Source: Formosa sp030427735
GTDB taxonomy: Bacteria > Bacteroidota > Bacteroidia > Flavobacteriales > Flavobacteriaceae
Reading direction: 5' to 3'
Length of the DNA: 64,000 bases
Assembly: GCF_051200825.1 (NCBI RefSeq)
Contig: NZ_CP195158.1
Coordinates: 3,596,001-3,660,000 of the forward strand
Shown: positions 53,401 through 62,528 of the stretch, one piece after another
How positions within the stretch are numbered: position 1 is the stretch's first letter
Layout: every line of letters starts with the position of its first letter
Notes under the pieces: generated by a model
Told to the model about the DNA's origin: nothing
The model's database searches: none
The model's input: the letters and a program-made list of their open reading frames with translations, nothing else
Made by a program: the position numbers and the translations under genes

Positions 53401-53741
53401 TTAGGCGGCCTGTTTTTGTATGTCCTGCATTCGCTTGCCTATTTCTAAGGCATTGGCAGTACGTATTCCGAAAAAAACCCACAGGATTTCATTTTAATTG
53501 GTTTTAATCTTTATTTTCTTAAAATGATAGCGCTTCTTTTCTTTGCCAAAACTGCCTTCCAATCGAGAAGCTCTTTCTTTGATTATGGCTCCTTCTAGCT
53601 TGTGTTTTTCTTGATTATCTATAGGCAGTCTTCCCTTGTGTTTTAAAATCAGTTTTTATGCCATGCCTGGCAACAAAGGTTGGTTTTCGTTAGTCGCGTA
53701 AACAGTATCTGCTCCTAGAACCTGAGGCTTTTTGCGGGTCA
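53401..53741 (-). pseudogene. IS1182-type transposase relic (C-terminal part)
   Basis: Read on the minus strand, 53738 down gives KKPQVLGADTVYATNEN; after a frameshift, ARHGIKTDFKTQGK; after another, EKHKLEGAIIKERASRLEGSFGKEKKRYHF; after an in-frame stop, NEILWVFFGIRTANALEIGKR. This order and the LEGSFG-KEK motif match the C-terminal end of DDE transposases of the IS1182/IS5-like kind common in Bacteroidota. Two frameshifts, internal loss and a stop make it dead. Its upstream end merges with the 3' end of jetD, so the insertion or its decay cut that gene. No intact terminal repeats were identified. Confidence 0.7.
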
Positions 53742-54598
53742 GAATTTGCGTTTTGTATATAGTATTCTTGATCTAGACCTTTTTTTTCTATTTGGATTAA
53801 CTTTATTAAATCTAAAAGTTTTGTTTCTTGCAATTTATTTAGGTTGAAGTTTATTTTTTGGCTATCAAATCGTTCTCTATTCCCGTTGGTTTTTAAATCA
53901 CTTTTAATATTCTCTGGAATAAAAAATGAAGCTTTTCCGTGTAAATGCTTTTTATATTCATTCAGATAAATCCCAATTCCTGCAATATCAAAGTCTCCAA
54001 AATGCAAATAATTATTTGGGATAGATTTCATCCACGTTATAAAGTCCTTATTTTGGTTTTGTGGATAACGTGATATGAATAAGGGATTAATGTTTTTAAA
54101 CAAATATTGCTGTTCGTAAATTTGACTAAAATTCTTAGTGTTCTCAACCCCTACAATTGTAATCTCTTTTGGCACTTGGAAAGATTCATAATCATGTATA
54201 AAAACGAAGCTTCCTTTAGGAGGGTTAAGGGTTATATTTTCATTATTTAATTCCGCTTTTATTGAGTCATAGCTGTTCACTAAAAACCCTTTAAAAGCTC
54301 TTTCTTTTGATTTTTTGGAATCAGTTGTAATTTTTACAAATTCTGACCGAGTTGAATGTTCATTTTCTAAGGCAGAAATATATTTGTTCAAATCATTAAT
54401 TTGTAACTGATTTTCCAAATAGTTTTGTAACCCTGATTTATTTATTAACTCTAGGTATTTTTTGTGTTTTCCTTTTCTGTAAATGATGTTTTCACTAACT
54501 AATTCGTCTATTACTTTTCCTTTAGATAAACTATTTGGAATAGATTCGCCATTGATTAATCGAACTAAAACTTTCGCTATTTTTAAAGGCAGTTTCAT
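53690..54598 (-). CDS. jetD: Wadjet JetD-like Toprim nuclease subunit, C-terminus altered by an IS relic
   Basis: 302 residues. N-terminal winged-helix-like region (to about 65), then a Toprim/DUF2220 nuclease domain with catalytic acids in ITIVGVENTKNF (E152), LHFGDFDIAGIGIY (D202, D204) and GLDQEYY (E278). JetD is the topoisomerase-VI-like nuclease that cuts small circular DNA once the condensin part engages it. Native sequence ends soon after IQN (283); the last about 19 residues (ANSDPQKASGSRSRYCLRD) come from reading out of frame into transposase DNA. Catalytic residues remain, so function may persist. It starts directly after jetC with no gap. Confidence 0.8.
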   Translation of the reverse strand: MKLPLKIAKVLVRLINGESIPNSLSKGKVIDELVSENIIYRKGKHKKYLELINKSGLQNYLENQLQINDLNKYISALENEHSTRSEFVKITTDSKKSKERAFKGFLVNSYDSIKAELNNENITLNPPKGSFVFIHDYESFQVPKEITIVGVENTKNFSQIYEQQYLFKNINPLFISRYPQNQNKDFITWMKSIPNNYLHFGDFDIAGIGIYLNEYKKHLHGKASFFIPENIKSDLKTNGNRERFDSQKINFNLNKLQETKLLDLIKLIQIEKKGLDQEYYIQNANSDPQKASGSRSRYCLRD

Positions 54599-57500
54599 TT
54601 AATTAAGGATTTGAGTATTTACTTTTTTAACTAACCTATTAATTTTTGTGATGTACTTTTTAGAATTGGTTTTGGACTGTTCCTTGGCTAATTTATACGT
54701 GTATTTATAATCGGTAGCGTTTTGACTTGTAGGAGAACCATTAATTAATAAAATGTTTCTTTCATTGGCAAATTGTAAAATTCCCTTTTGATTAGTTGGG
54801 TGAAGTGTGCCAATTTCATCCATCATACAATGAAGCTTAAAATCTTTAAATTTTTTAGAGGCATCAACTTTAAACACATTCAATAGTGAGATATTAATCA
54901 TCGCTTTTACTAAAATATCTGTACCATTACTACCAACATTAGAAAGCTTCTCAACCCAACCAGAGTCATTATCATTCTCAATTATTCTAAATTGTAGGTC
55001 AAAGGATTCTGATAAGGTTAAATTTGCGTTTTTTGATTTATCTAACTCCTTTACAAGTTGTTTCAGTAAGTCTATTGCTTTTTGATTTTTTGAACTACTT
55101 TCAGAAGTTGTAAAAAGATTTGACTCGCCTAAAGCGTGACTATTTTCATCATTAAACTCTTTAATTTGAATCAATAATTTGACTATTGGATTTGAGCTCT
55201 CTAAAGTTTTCATTTCCATTGTCTTGATAGCTTCAATGAAATTTTTGTTAAGAAAATCATCATTAATTTTTCTAATTATTTTCTCAATTTCTCCTTGTTT
55301 AGAGTTAAGTTCAGTTGTTTCTCTACCAATTAAATGAATTATGTTTGCAAACCTATCATTTACACGTTTTTCATATTCCTTAATTTTATCTTCTTCAATA
55401 AACTCCTTGAGATCCGAGGAAAAGTTTAGAAAATCTTCTTTTGTGATTAATTTTGTTTTGAAGCTAAAAATATTTGACTCATTAAAATTTCCATTAAATA
55501 GATTAACAGCCTGTCTCAATTCTTCGTAGGTTTGAAGGTTTCTAGAATGCTTATCAATTATTTCCCTAATTAAAGTTGTAGCTTTCTTTTCATTATCAAA
55601 ATCAACAATAGTTTCTGGATTGTCATAATGATTTTTAATACTCAAAAAAGCATCTGAAAGTTTGAAACTTTCAAGTTCTTTAAAGTCATTTTCAAATGCT
55701 TCAATTTTGGATTGTATTGCTTTTACAAACTCTTCTTGTTTAGTATATTTTGTATTGATTTTTTGCAGTTCAATTTTGTGTTCATCAGTTATGGTAGTTT
55801 GTTTTTTCTCTAAACTGGCTTTATCAACTTTTAATTGTGGTACTCTATCAAACAACTCTCTTTTGTCCTTATTATATTCTATAACAATGGTTTCATTATC
55901 CTTTATATAATCAAGTTCTTTTGCGATGTCGTTTAATTTATCATCAATTGTTTTTAACCTTTTCGTATCAGCTCCTTTATTATCCAGCTCTAGGATTTGT
56001 TCATTTTTCACCTCATAAATCCGTTTATCTGCTGCTGATTTATTCTCAGAAATAGAATTATTTATTTCAGAAACTTTTTGATTCTTTGCTTCTTCCAAAG
56101 ATTTAATCTCAGAATCTCGTTCTTTTTCCTTTAGCGTTATTTTTCGTTTTATCCCTTTCTTAATACTTTCTAGGTTTTCTTCAGCTTTTAATTTCTTTGA
56201 AGCAATTTCGTCTAAATCATTTTCTAATTTTTGTAAAATAGCTTCCTTTTCCAATTTGGCTTTAGAAATCCATTCATCTAAGTCAGAACTAGTTTTCTTT
56301 AACTTTTGTTCGTTTTGAGATATGGCATATTCATTTTCTGCAATAAGGTCTTTTAATTTATTTAGTTTTTTTCCAAATTTTGATTTTAGATTTTGCAGAT
56401 TGTTTTCTTTGTTCGTATTAAGTTGTTTTATATTTTTTTGAATTTCAAGAATATTCCCTTTATATTCTTCAATGTCTCGATTATACTCTTTAACAGATTT
56501 AATTCTGTTTTTTAAATTATTTAAGTTTAACTCTATGCCAAAAAGAGTAGGAGAATTACTATCTACTAGTTTAGGATTTAGTTCTGTGTTAAACAGTACA
56601 TGGTCTTCATCAATTACTTTACCAATGGTATTTTGCCAATTATCAATATTATTGTTTAACCAACCATAAAGTGAAGATTTACTTTGTTGAATTTTGTTTT
56701 CAATATTCTCAATTTTCAACCTTAGTTTTTTACTTTTTTCATTTTCGTTTTCAACTGATAATTGATATAACCTTTCAACTTCTTTTATCTCTAGTTCCCA
56801 TTCTTTACGAATTGTTTTAGTTTGATTTATGGCATTTTCAATGATGATGTTAGATGTTGATAGTTGTTTTTCAAGTGCCTTTTTATCGTCTTTACATTTG
56901 TCAATTTCTTCTGTTAAAAAGGTTTTATATTTTAATTCTGATTGGCGCCTCTTTAGGCTGTTTTCATTTTCTTTTATTTGTTCTAAGTCATTGTTTACCT
57001 TATCTATCTCACCTTTGTTTTCTTCATTAATTTGACTTATTAATTTTTGGTAAGTATCAAAAATTGAAGATTTATACTCTCCAAAGTCACTTTTTATTTT
57101 GTTAATTTCTGCGTTTTTTGTATTTGTAAACTCCTGTTGTTGGTTTTGAATTTGGGAAATAAGAGCTTCATATTTTTGACGTATATCTGAGAATTTAGTG
57201 GTTAGTAGATTTTTTTCTTCGCCTAAAGTCTTTTGTTCAATAGTTAAAGCTTCTTTCTTTGAAACCTTTGAAATGATCCCTTTAATGTTTTGATTTTCGT
57301 AGGCTATCAGTTTCTGTTTCGCTTTCGCTAATTCTGTAGTAATTAGTTTTATGTCAGAAACAACATCTTGCTCTCTTTTACGATGTGTTTTTAATAAGTT
57401 ATCTCTTCTTTTAGATAGAATACATAATTCGTTATTTTCTTTGGAATAGTTAGAGTTTAATATAGGTTTTTCGCTTTCTATATAGTCTGTTCTAGTGGCC

Positions 57501-58306
57501 AATTCATAAGCCAACTCCTTTTTTTCTCTCTTAAGGAAATTGTAAACTCTGTATCTATCAATAATTTTACTGGCTTGTTTTCTAACTATAATTTGCCCTT
57601 TTCTATTCTCTTTAAACCAAATTTTAATATCATTAATTTGAGTTTCAAAATCACGTAAATGATTTTTAGAATAATTCTCAATATCAATTACAAACTCCTC
57701 ATCATTTAGAGAATTGATGATGGTATCTTTAATAAACTTTGCTTCAAGATTAGTGTTGAGCAATACATTTTGAATAGTTCTTGGTATATTTTGGTACTGT
57801 TTACTTTCTACTAACGCATATTTTCTAAATTCTGGGTTTAATCCACTATTATCTCCATAGATGATTCTACGATACTCTTCATAGCTTTTTATAAGTTTGG
57901 TGTAATAAACCTGTCTTCCAAATGCATTTCTAACTTTGTCCCAACTTTCAAAAGCTCTATTATCAATATCGATAAACAGCTCTTTTTTGTATTCAGAATT
58001 AAAGAATCTGAACGCAACTTTTCCATTTACTTTGTAGGCTAAAACACAAAAAGGAATATTGTCTTTAATTATTTCATAAATAATGTAAGAGTTCTGATAT
58101 TGAAAGTAATACTCATCAAACCCTTTTTTTTGGTTAGGTATTCCTAGTTTGGTTTTATTGGCGTTGTAAAAAAATAAAATGGCACGAAGCAATGTACTCT
58201 TTCCAACACCTTGTGTTCCTATTAAATGAACGTTACCGTCTAATTCTATTTCTGCATATTGTACAGAAGCACTATTTATAAAAACGATTTTATTCAGGTA
58301 TCTCAT
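54599..58306 (-). CDS. jetC: Wadjet JetC-like SMC/MukB-type ATPase
   Basis: 1235 residues. Walker A is GTQGVGKST at 30-38 after an N-terminal MRYLNKIVFINSASVQYAE start. Long coiled coils fill about 260-930, with frequent heptads and many Lys/Glu. The C-terminal head has the signature-like LSNVGSNGTDILVKAMI and the Walker B LHCMMDEIGTLH near 1140-1175. This is the SMC-like motor of MukBEF-type condensins, in Wadjet systems the DNA-translocating part that senses plasmid topology. jetB's stop lies inside its first codons (17-bp overlap). Strongly AT-rich, unlike the genes to either side. Confidence 0.85.
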   Translation of the reverse strand: MRYLNKIVFINSASVQYAEIELDGNVHLIGTQGVGKSTLLRAILFFYNANKTKLGIPNQKKGFDEYYFQYQNSYIIYEIIKDNIPFCVLAYKVNGKVAFRFFNSEYKKELFIDIDNRAFESWDKVRNAFGRQVYYTKLIKSYEEYRRIIYGDNSGLNPEFRKYALVESKQYQNIPRTIQNVLLNTNLEAKFIKDTIINSLNDEEFVIDIENYSKNHLRDFETQINDIKIWFKENRKGQIIVRKQASKIIDRYRVYNFLKREKKELAYELATRTDYIESEKPILNSNYSKENNELCILSKRRDNLLKTHRKREQDVVSDIKLITTELAKAKQKLIAYENQNIKGIISKVSKKEALTIEQKTLGEEKNLLTTKFSDIRQKYEALISQIQNQQQEFTNTKNAEINKIKSDFGEYKSSIFDTYQKLISQINEENKGEIDKVNNDLEQIKENENSLKRRQSELKYKTFLTEEIDKCKDDKKALEKQLSTSNIIIENAINQTKTIRKEWELEIKEVERLYQLSVENENEKSKKLRLKIENIENKIQQSKSSLYGWLNNNIDNWQNTIGKVIDEDHVLFNTELNPKLVDSNSPTLFGIELNLNNLKNRIKSVKEYNRDIEEYKGNILEIQKNIKQLNTNKENNLQNLKSKFGKKLNKLKDLIAENEYAISQNEQKLKKTSSDLDEWISKAKLEKEAILQKLENDLDEIASKKLKAEENLESIKKGIKRKITLKEKERDSEIKSLEEAKNQKVSEINNSISENKSAADKRIYEVKNEQILELDNKGADTKRLKTIDDKLNDIAKELDYIKDNETIVIEYNKDKRELFDRVPQLKVDKASLEKKQTTITDEHKIELQKINTKYTKQEEFVKAIQSKIEAFENDFKELESFKLSDAFLSIKNHYDNPETIVDFDNEKKATTLIREIIDKHSRNLQTYEELRQAVNLFNGNFNESNIFSFKTKLITKEDFLNFSSDLKEFIEEDKIKEYEKRVNDRFANIIHLIGRETTELNSKQGEIEKIIRKINDDFLNKNFIEAIKTMEMKTLESSNPIVKLLIQIKEFNDENSHALGESNLFTTSESSSKNQKAIDLLKQLVKELDKSKNANLTLSESFDLQFRIIENDNDSGWVEKLSNVGSNGTDILVKAMINISLLNVFKVDASKKFKDFKLHCMMDEIGTLHPTNQKGILQFANERNILLINGSPTSQNATDYKYTYKLAKEQSKTNSKKYITKINRLVKKVNTQILN

Positions 58307-58862
58307 TTTCTATTTCTTCTGGAATATTGATTGCTGTTATGATGTCTTTCAAATAATTTAATGAGGTTAAAACTTTGTAAGTTTCTGTAATCTCATTTTC
58401 TAGGGTTAGAAAATTGTCTTTTTCTAATTTTTCAATTATTTTTTTTATCCTATCTGAATAGCTTTTTTTGTCAGCATTTATATTTTTTAATTTTTCTAAT
58501 TTTACTTTTAAATCTGCATTGTTTTTTAGTTGATTTACTATGTCTGATGGGGAAAACCTATAACCCACATCAAAAGAAGAATCAAATGTTTTGAAAAAAT
58601 CTAGAATATCAATCCATTGAAATGCTTTTTCAAGTTTTCTATCAAGGTCTGCATTGTTTTCTATACGACTGAAATAAAAGTATTCGTTTCCTTGCTCTAA
58701 TATGTAATTAATTTGATAAAAATATTCGTATAAATTTTCAAATGTTTCTTCATCTTCTAAAACTTTGTACAGTTTTTTAATGTCATCATTGGGACTGTTA
58801 GAACAGATGAATTGTCCTTTGCGAAGCACATTAAATATTTCCGATGTATATTTTGTAATCAT
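58290..58862 (-). CDS. jetB: Wadjet JetB-like (MukE-like) subunit
   Basis: 190 residues, no signal or helices of membrane type. Two winged-helix-like regions are likely (MITKYTSEIFNVLRKGQFI start; FKTFDSSFDVGYRFSPSDIV near 91-110). Family assignment rests on the length, the fold-like pattern and the position between jetA- and jetC-like genes in a coupled operon: 6 bp after jetA and overlapping jetC by 17 bp. MukE-like proteins bridge the kleisin and the SMC heads. Confidence 0.7.
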   Translation of the reverse strand: MITKYTSEIFNVLRKGQFICSNSPNDDIKKLYKVLEDEETFENLYEYFYQINYILEQGNEYFYFSRIENNADLDRKLEKAFQWIDILDFFKTFDSSFDVGYRFSPSDIVNQLKNNADLKVKLEKLKNINADKKSYSDRIKKIIEKLEKDNFLTLENEITETYKVLTSLNYLKDIITAINIPEEIENEIPE

Positions 58863-58868
58863 TAAAAT

Positions 58869-60065
58869 TTATTTTGAAAATACCATAGCATATTCAATTC
58901 CATTAGTAGTTTGGTAAGCATCTTGTATCTGTAATTCTTCCTCATATTGTGAAACGATTTGGCAAAAAATAGTCACTCTTTCATTAAAATCTACTTCCTT
59001 TAAAAAATCATAATTTAAAATAAAGTTGAATAAATTATCGCTTGTAGCAACAAAGCGATTTCTAACTTCCTCTAAATTTACCATAACTTCTTCTTCAATG
59101 TTATTTTCAAGGTTTTCATTAGAAATACTTTCTGCTATTTCTTGTTTAAAAAGTAATCTATCTCTATAGTTTTTGGCAATTCTTTTAATTGCATCAAAAG
59201 CCCGCTCATTCTCTCTAAGAAAGTCAATAGATAAATTTATGGATTGATTCGTTCTAGTTTCAAAAATCACTTCATTTTTATTTGAAATTACTTGTCTAAT
59301 GTCAGTCTCAGCTTCAATTGTAAAATTGTCTTTTAAGTATTTAAGTTTTCGTAATTTTTCTAAAAGTATTCCTTGGTGCTTTATTTGGTTTAGATAATCA
59401 ATTATCTGTTTTTCTATTTCAATTAGGTTATGTGAGCATTCTCCTAATTGACTTTTTAGTTCGACAATTATTCTACTTAATTCTTCGTCTAAAGCCCTAT
59501 TAAAAAAAGTGAGTTCTTCTTCATTAATTAGTACTAATGTTTGCTGTATTAAATTCGCTACTACAGTCCTTTTATCATCAAGACTTTCTAGCTTTAGTTG
59601 TTTAATTTTGTAATTAGCTTCATTCTTAAAGGTATTCTCAATATTACGTCTCAAGTCCACTACACTTCTAAGTGTGATGAGTCCCATATTTCGAAAGGTT
59701 TTTTTGATTGTCCGTAAGTAAGTGTATCTTCTGTTTTCGTTCGGCTCTTTTAAAAAGTAAACAATATTTTCTTTTATATTTTTTATATTTTCATCGATGT
59801 ATGATAGATTGATTTCTTCACTCACGTACAGCACTTGTTCAAAAAAATCTAAAAATTGTCCATCAAGTTCTAAAAGTCCACCATTCTCTCTGATAACAGA
59901 TTTTTCTATTAATCTATCAATTCGATTTTCTTCATAGTCAACTAATTCCAAAGCATCACTAAGTTTGAAGTCAATAGACTTTCTCTTACTAAACATTTCA
60001 GATATTAGTTTTTCCTCTCTTTTCAAAGCGGTTACTAATTCTTTTATGTCGTAGAAAGTGTTCAT
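58869..60065 (-). CDS. jetA: Wadjet JetA-like (MukF/kleisin-like) subunit
   Basis: 398 residues. Nearly all helical: an N-terminal winged-helix-like part (LSDALELVDYEENRIDRLIEKSVI near 35-58), a helical bundle with coiled coils (about 80-340) and a C-terminal domain. There is no ATPase motif. It is the first gene of a four-gene operon with jetB, jetC and jetD, and by position and fold pattern matches the kleisin of the system. Similarity to named JetA types is too low to assign Wadjet type I, II or III from inspection. It starts at 60065, with no -7 element found in the 360-bp stretch upstream. Confidence 0.72.
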   Translation of the reverse strand: MNTFYDIKELVTALKREEKLISEMFSKRKSIDFKLSDALELVDYEENRIDRLIEKSVIRENGGLLELDGQFLDFFEQVLYVSEEINLSYIDENIKNIKENIVYFLKEPNENRRYTYLRTIKKTFRNMGLITLRSVVDLRRNIENTFKNEANYKIKQLKLESLDDKRTVVANLIQQTLVLINEEELTFFNRALDEELSRIIVELKSQLGECSHNLIEIEKQIIDYLNQIKHQGILLEKLRKLKYLKDNFTIEAETDIRQVISNKNEVIFETRTNQSINLSIDFLRENERAFDAIKRIAKNYRDRLLFKQEIAESISNENLENNIEEEVMVNLEEVRNRFVATSDNLFNFILNYDFLKEVDFNERVTIFCQIVSQYEEELQIQDAYQTTNGIEYAMVFSK

Positions 60066-60427
60066 TTTATATATTTGAAACTTGCATTTTTCAGTGTGTT
60101 ATTTAATTGCTTAACCATTCTTTGCATTATAAGCAAAACTTCAGTCGTATAGCGCACATAAAAAAACAACCGAAGTACTCCTGCTATCATACTCCATTTT
60201 TTTTCTCTAAAACTAAGTTTTTCTTTTAAAACTTTGTTACGGAAAAATCGTAACTTATGGTTTCTGGGAATTTTAATATGTAATATAAAGCGGAATCTAA
60301 ACAATAAAACTGTCACCTACTTAACCCCCTTCAGACAGTCCTAAATTCAATTATCAAGATTATGGACCACTTGCAAAGCACCCGACCTCGCCTAAACCAT
60401 TTAGATTCCTCTTTTTATAATTGCACA
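60066..60427. other. intergenic boundary between ssb and the Wadjet operon, no confident feature
   Basis: This 362-bp stretch is AT-rich. One ORF (60062-60316, minus) crosses it but shows no domain, has an atypical composition, and overlaps the start of jetA. A weak inverted repeat (ACTGTC/GACAGT, near 60308-60338) is visible. No promoter match, tRNA or attachment site was found; it may be the right edge of the acquired segment. Confidence 0.4.
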
Positions 60428-60760
60428 CTACTTTCCTAACATTAGCACTTGGTGGCAAACCACTTCTGTAACGTAACGCTTTTCGCCATCTTTGGTTTCA
60501 AAACTTCTCGTTACCAATTTGCCTTCTATAGCCACTTCCTTTCCTTTTGTTAAATAGGTTTCGGCCAACTTAGCGGTCTGTCCCCAAGCAACAATGTTAT
60601 GCCATTGTGTATCGGTAATTTTTTCACCCGAGCTGGTTTTGTAACTTTCGTTGGTCGCAATAGAAAATTTAGCTAAGGTTTTACCCGATTCCAGATTTAA
60701 AATTTCTGGGTCTTGCCCCAAATTACCAATCAACTGTACTTTGTTTCTTAATGAGTTCAT
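60428..60760 (-). CDS. ssb: single-stranded DNA-binding protein, short form
   Basis: 110 residues from the ATG at 60760; an ATG 17 codons upstream would add a non-conserved, basic extension. OB-fold pattern: MNSLRNKVQLIGNLGQDPEI, SGKTLAKFSIATNESYK, DTQWHNIVAWGQTAKLAETYL and GKEVAIEGKLVTRSFETKDG. It ends at VLMLGK and lacks the Gly/Pro-rich linker and acidic DDDIPF-like tail of replication SSB. This suggests an accessory SSB; the tail-bearing copy would be elsewhere. It lies 363 bp from the Wadjet operon on the same strand. Confidence 0.93.
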   Translation of the reverse strand: MNSLRNKVQLIGNLGQDPEILNLESGKTLAKFSIATNESYKTSSGEKITDTQWHNIVAWGQTAKLAETYLTKGKEVAIEGKLVTRSFETKDGEKRYVTEVVCHQVLMLGK

Positions 60761-60932
60761 AATTTTAAATTTTAATGTTAAACAGTTAATACTATGCCTA
60801 TTACTAAGCACCAGACAAAGATGAAAAACAATAGAGCTTTAGTCGGTTAATAACTATTTACTCACGCTTGTAACCGTTTGTAGTCGTTTACACGCGTTTT
60901 TATTTTCCTTAAAATTTCTCTAGTTAATTACT

Positions 60933-60940
60933 TACATTTG
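60933..60940 (+). promoter_or_regulatory. -7 element fixing the start of the 60968 gene
   Basis: TACATTTG, an exact TAnnTTTG match. The predicted transcript start (about 60944) lies after the ATG at 60938, so that in-frame upstream codon cannot be used. Confidence 0.6.
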
Positions 60941-60967
60941 TGTAACTTTATTCAAAATCAACCGCTT

Positions 60968-61534
60968 ATGAAATCTTTTTTACTGCTGTTACTTTTAATG
61001 GTGTTAAGCACACCTCGCCTTTGGGCTCAAGAAGATGAGAAACATGTTGACATTGAGGTTGAACAGGAAACCGAATACGAAGGTGAATTTAAACACCATC
61101 AAATTGGTGCTATGCTTGGTCATATTCATATTAGTCAAGGACATAACAGCAAAGGAAAACGTTGGTTGGTTTTACCTATGATTAGCATTAACTATAATTA
61201 TAAATTTAACGAACGTTGGGGCATTGGCCTGCATACCGATTTAACTTTAGAATCTTACGAAGTTGAAGAAAACGAAAACGAAATCGTAGAACGCGAAACC
61301 CCGATTGCCCCTGCCATAATGGGTATATTTAAACCCGGTAAACATTTTACCTATATGTTGGGATTTGGTGAGGAATTTGCCGAAGAAGAAGATTTGTTTT
61401 TAATACGGGCAGAAGTTGAATACGGATTAGAACTTCCTAAGGAATTTGAATTTGGAGCTTCTGTAGGCTGGGATTTTAGATTTGATGCTTACGACTCTTG
61501 GGTTTTGGCTGTAGGCGTTTCGAAATTATTTTAA
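60968..61534 (+). CDS. secreted beta-barrel-like protein
   Basis: 188 residues with signal peptide (SFLLLLLLMVLSTPRLWAQ). A Glu-rich start of the mature chain (EDEKHVDIEVEQETEYEGEF) and a small barrel with repeated strands follow (HHQIGAMLGHIHISQGHN; VLPMISINYNYKFNERWGIG; FEFGASVGWDFRFDAYDSW). The histidines HIHISQGH could bind metal. It resembles small outer-membrane proteins with no known role. A DUF2116-like gene follows after 14 bp. Confidence 0.75.
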   Translation: MKSFLLLLLLMVLSTPRLWAQEDEKHVDIEVEQETEYEGEFKHHQIGAMLGHIHISQGHNSKGKRWLVLPMISINYNYKFNERWGIGLHTDLTLESYEVEENENEIVERETPIAPAIMGIFKPGKHFTYMLGFGEEFAEEEDLFLIRAEVEYGLELPKEFEFGASVGWDFRFDAYDSWVLAVGVSKLF

Positions 61535-61548
61535 TCTAAACGCTTACT

Positions 61549-61899
61549 ATGGATAAAACGTGTTTAGAATGTGGCGAAAAAATTACGGGGCGTACCGACA
61601 AAAAGTTCTGTAACGATTATTGCCGTAACGCTTATAATAACAAGATAAACACCGATAGTAAAAATCTTATAAGAAACACCAACAATAAACTGCGCAAAAA
61701 TTGGCGCATTCTGGAAGCATTAAACCCAGACCAAAAAACAAAAACCACCAAAGACAAACTTTTAAATTTAGGCTTCGATTTTAATCTATTTACCAGTATT
61801 TATACCACAAAAGCTGGCACCGTATACTATTTTGTATACAACCAAGGCTATTTGCCTTTAGAAAACGATTATTTTGCTTTAGTAAAACGGAGCGATTAA
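61549..61899 (+). CDS. DUF2116-like zinc-ribbon protein
   Basis: 116 residues. The first 30 hold a zinc ribbon, CLECGEKITGRTDKKFCNDYCRNAYNN, with four cysteines (C5, C8, C22, C26). The remainder is alpha-beta with no named domain (TTKDKLLNLGFDFNLFTSIY). Proteins of this type in Bacteroidota are hypothetical and may act as DNA- or RNA-binding factors, which is inference. Likely co-transcribed with the gene before it. Confidence 0.85.
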   Translation: MDKTCLECGEKITGRTDKKFCNDYCRNAYNNKINTDSKNLIRNTNNKLRKNWRILEALNPDQKTKTTKDKLLNLGFDFNLFTSIYTTKAGTVYYFVYNQGYLPLENDYFALVKRSD

Positions 61900-61905
61900 A
61901 ACCAC

Positions 61906-62373
61906 TTATTTCCAGCTATGTCCTTTTAATTTTAAGGCCGCTTTTAAAATATCTTTCTGGCTGATTTGCCCCACCAATTTACCGTTAGACACTATAGGAA
62001 ACCGACGTCTTTTAGATTCTAAAAACTTATTAGCGGCATCAAAAATATTCATGTTGCCATCAATAGTTTCAACATCCTTAATCATTCGTGCTTCAACGGT
62101 ATGCTGCTCCATAGGCATATTGTAGTATCTGCAATCGCTAATCTGCTTTAAACAGTCTCCTTCCGAGATAATGCCAACCAACTCGTCGTTATCGTTAACC
62201 ACGGGACCACCAGAAATTTTAAACGAAATGAGTTTATGAATAACATCCTCTACGGTTTGTTCGGGTTTAAAAGTGATCAAATCTTTAGTCATATAGTCGC
62301 TCACTCTTACCGGAATGTGTTCTACTTCTTTCTGCTGCTGCTTTCTTGCACCTTGAAAACTTTTTATGCCCAT
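61906..62373 (-). CDS. CBS-domain pair protein
   Basis: 155 residues. Two CBS repeats: VRVSDYMTKDLITFKPEQTV...GGPVVNDNDELVGIISEGDC (about 22-75) and VEARMIKDVETIDGNMNIF...RRFPIVSNGKLVGQISQKDI (about 93-145). Lone CBS pairs bind adenine nucleotides or SAM as regulators. It is transcribed alone, convergent with the zinc-ribbon gene with 6 bp between the stops. Confidence 0.93.
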   Translation of the reverse strand: MGIKSFQGARKQQQKEVEHIPVRVSDYMTKDLITFKPEQTVEDVIHKLISFKISGGPVVNDNDELVGIISEGDCLKQISDCRYYNMPMEQHTVEARMIKDVETIDGNMNIFDAANKFLESKRRRFPIVSNGKLVGQISQKDILKAALKLKGHSWK

Positions 62374-62528
62374 AATAATTTACTTTAGTATTAAAATAAA
62401 GTTACTGAATTATAATCAGTTAACCTAACTAAAAATACATGGCGCTAACAAAAAATTAAAAAATGAGTTAATTTTTTAACGAATTGCTGAGTTTAAAAAT
62501 AAATTACGGTATTATATGCAAGAATTTT

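Noticed and set aside
53276..53760. Intact insertion sequence
   Set aside because: Only the transposase C-terminal part survives, with frameshifts and a stop; no paired terminal inverted repeats or target duplication could be identified.
54599..58306. SbcC/Rad50 exonuclease subunit instead of JetC
   Set aside because: No zinc-hook CxxC motif at the coiled-coil apex, no SbcD-type nuclease nearby, and the neighbours fit kleisin, MukE and Toprim partners.
60062..60316. 84-residue minus-strand ORF before jetA (starts MTVLLFRFRFILH)
   Set aside because: It overlaps the jetA start, has no domain or signal pattern, an odd basic/aromatic composition and no promoter; it is most likely chance or relic sequence.
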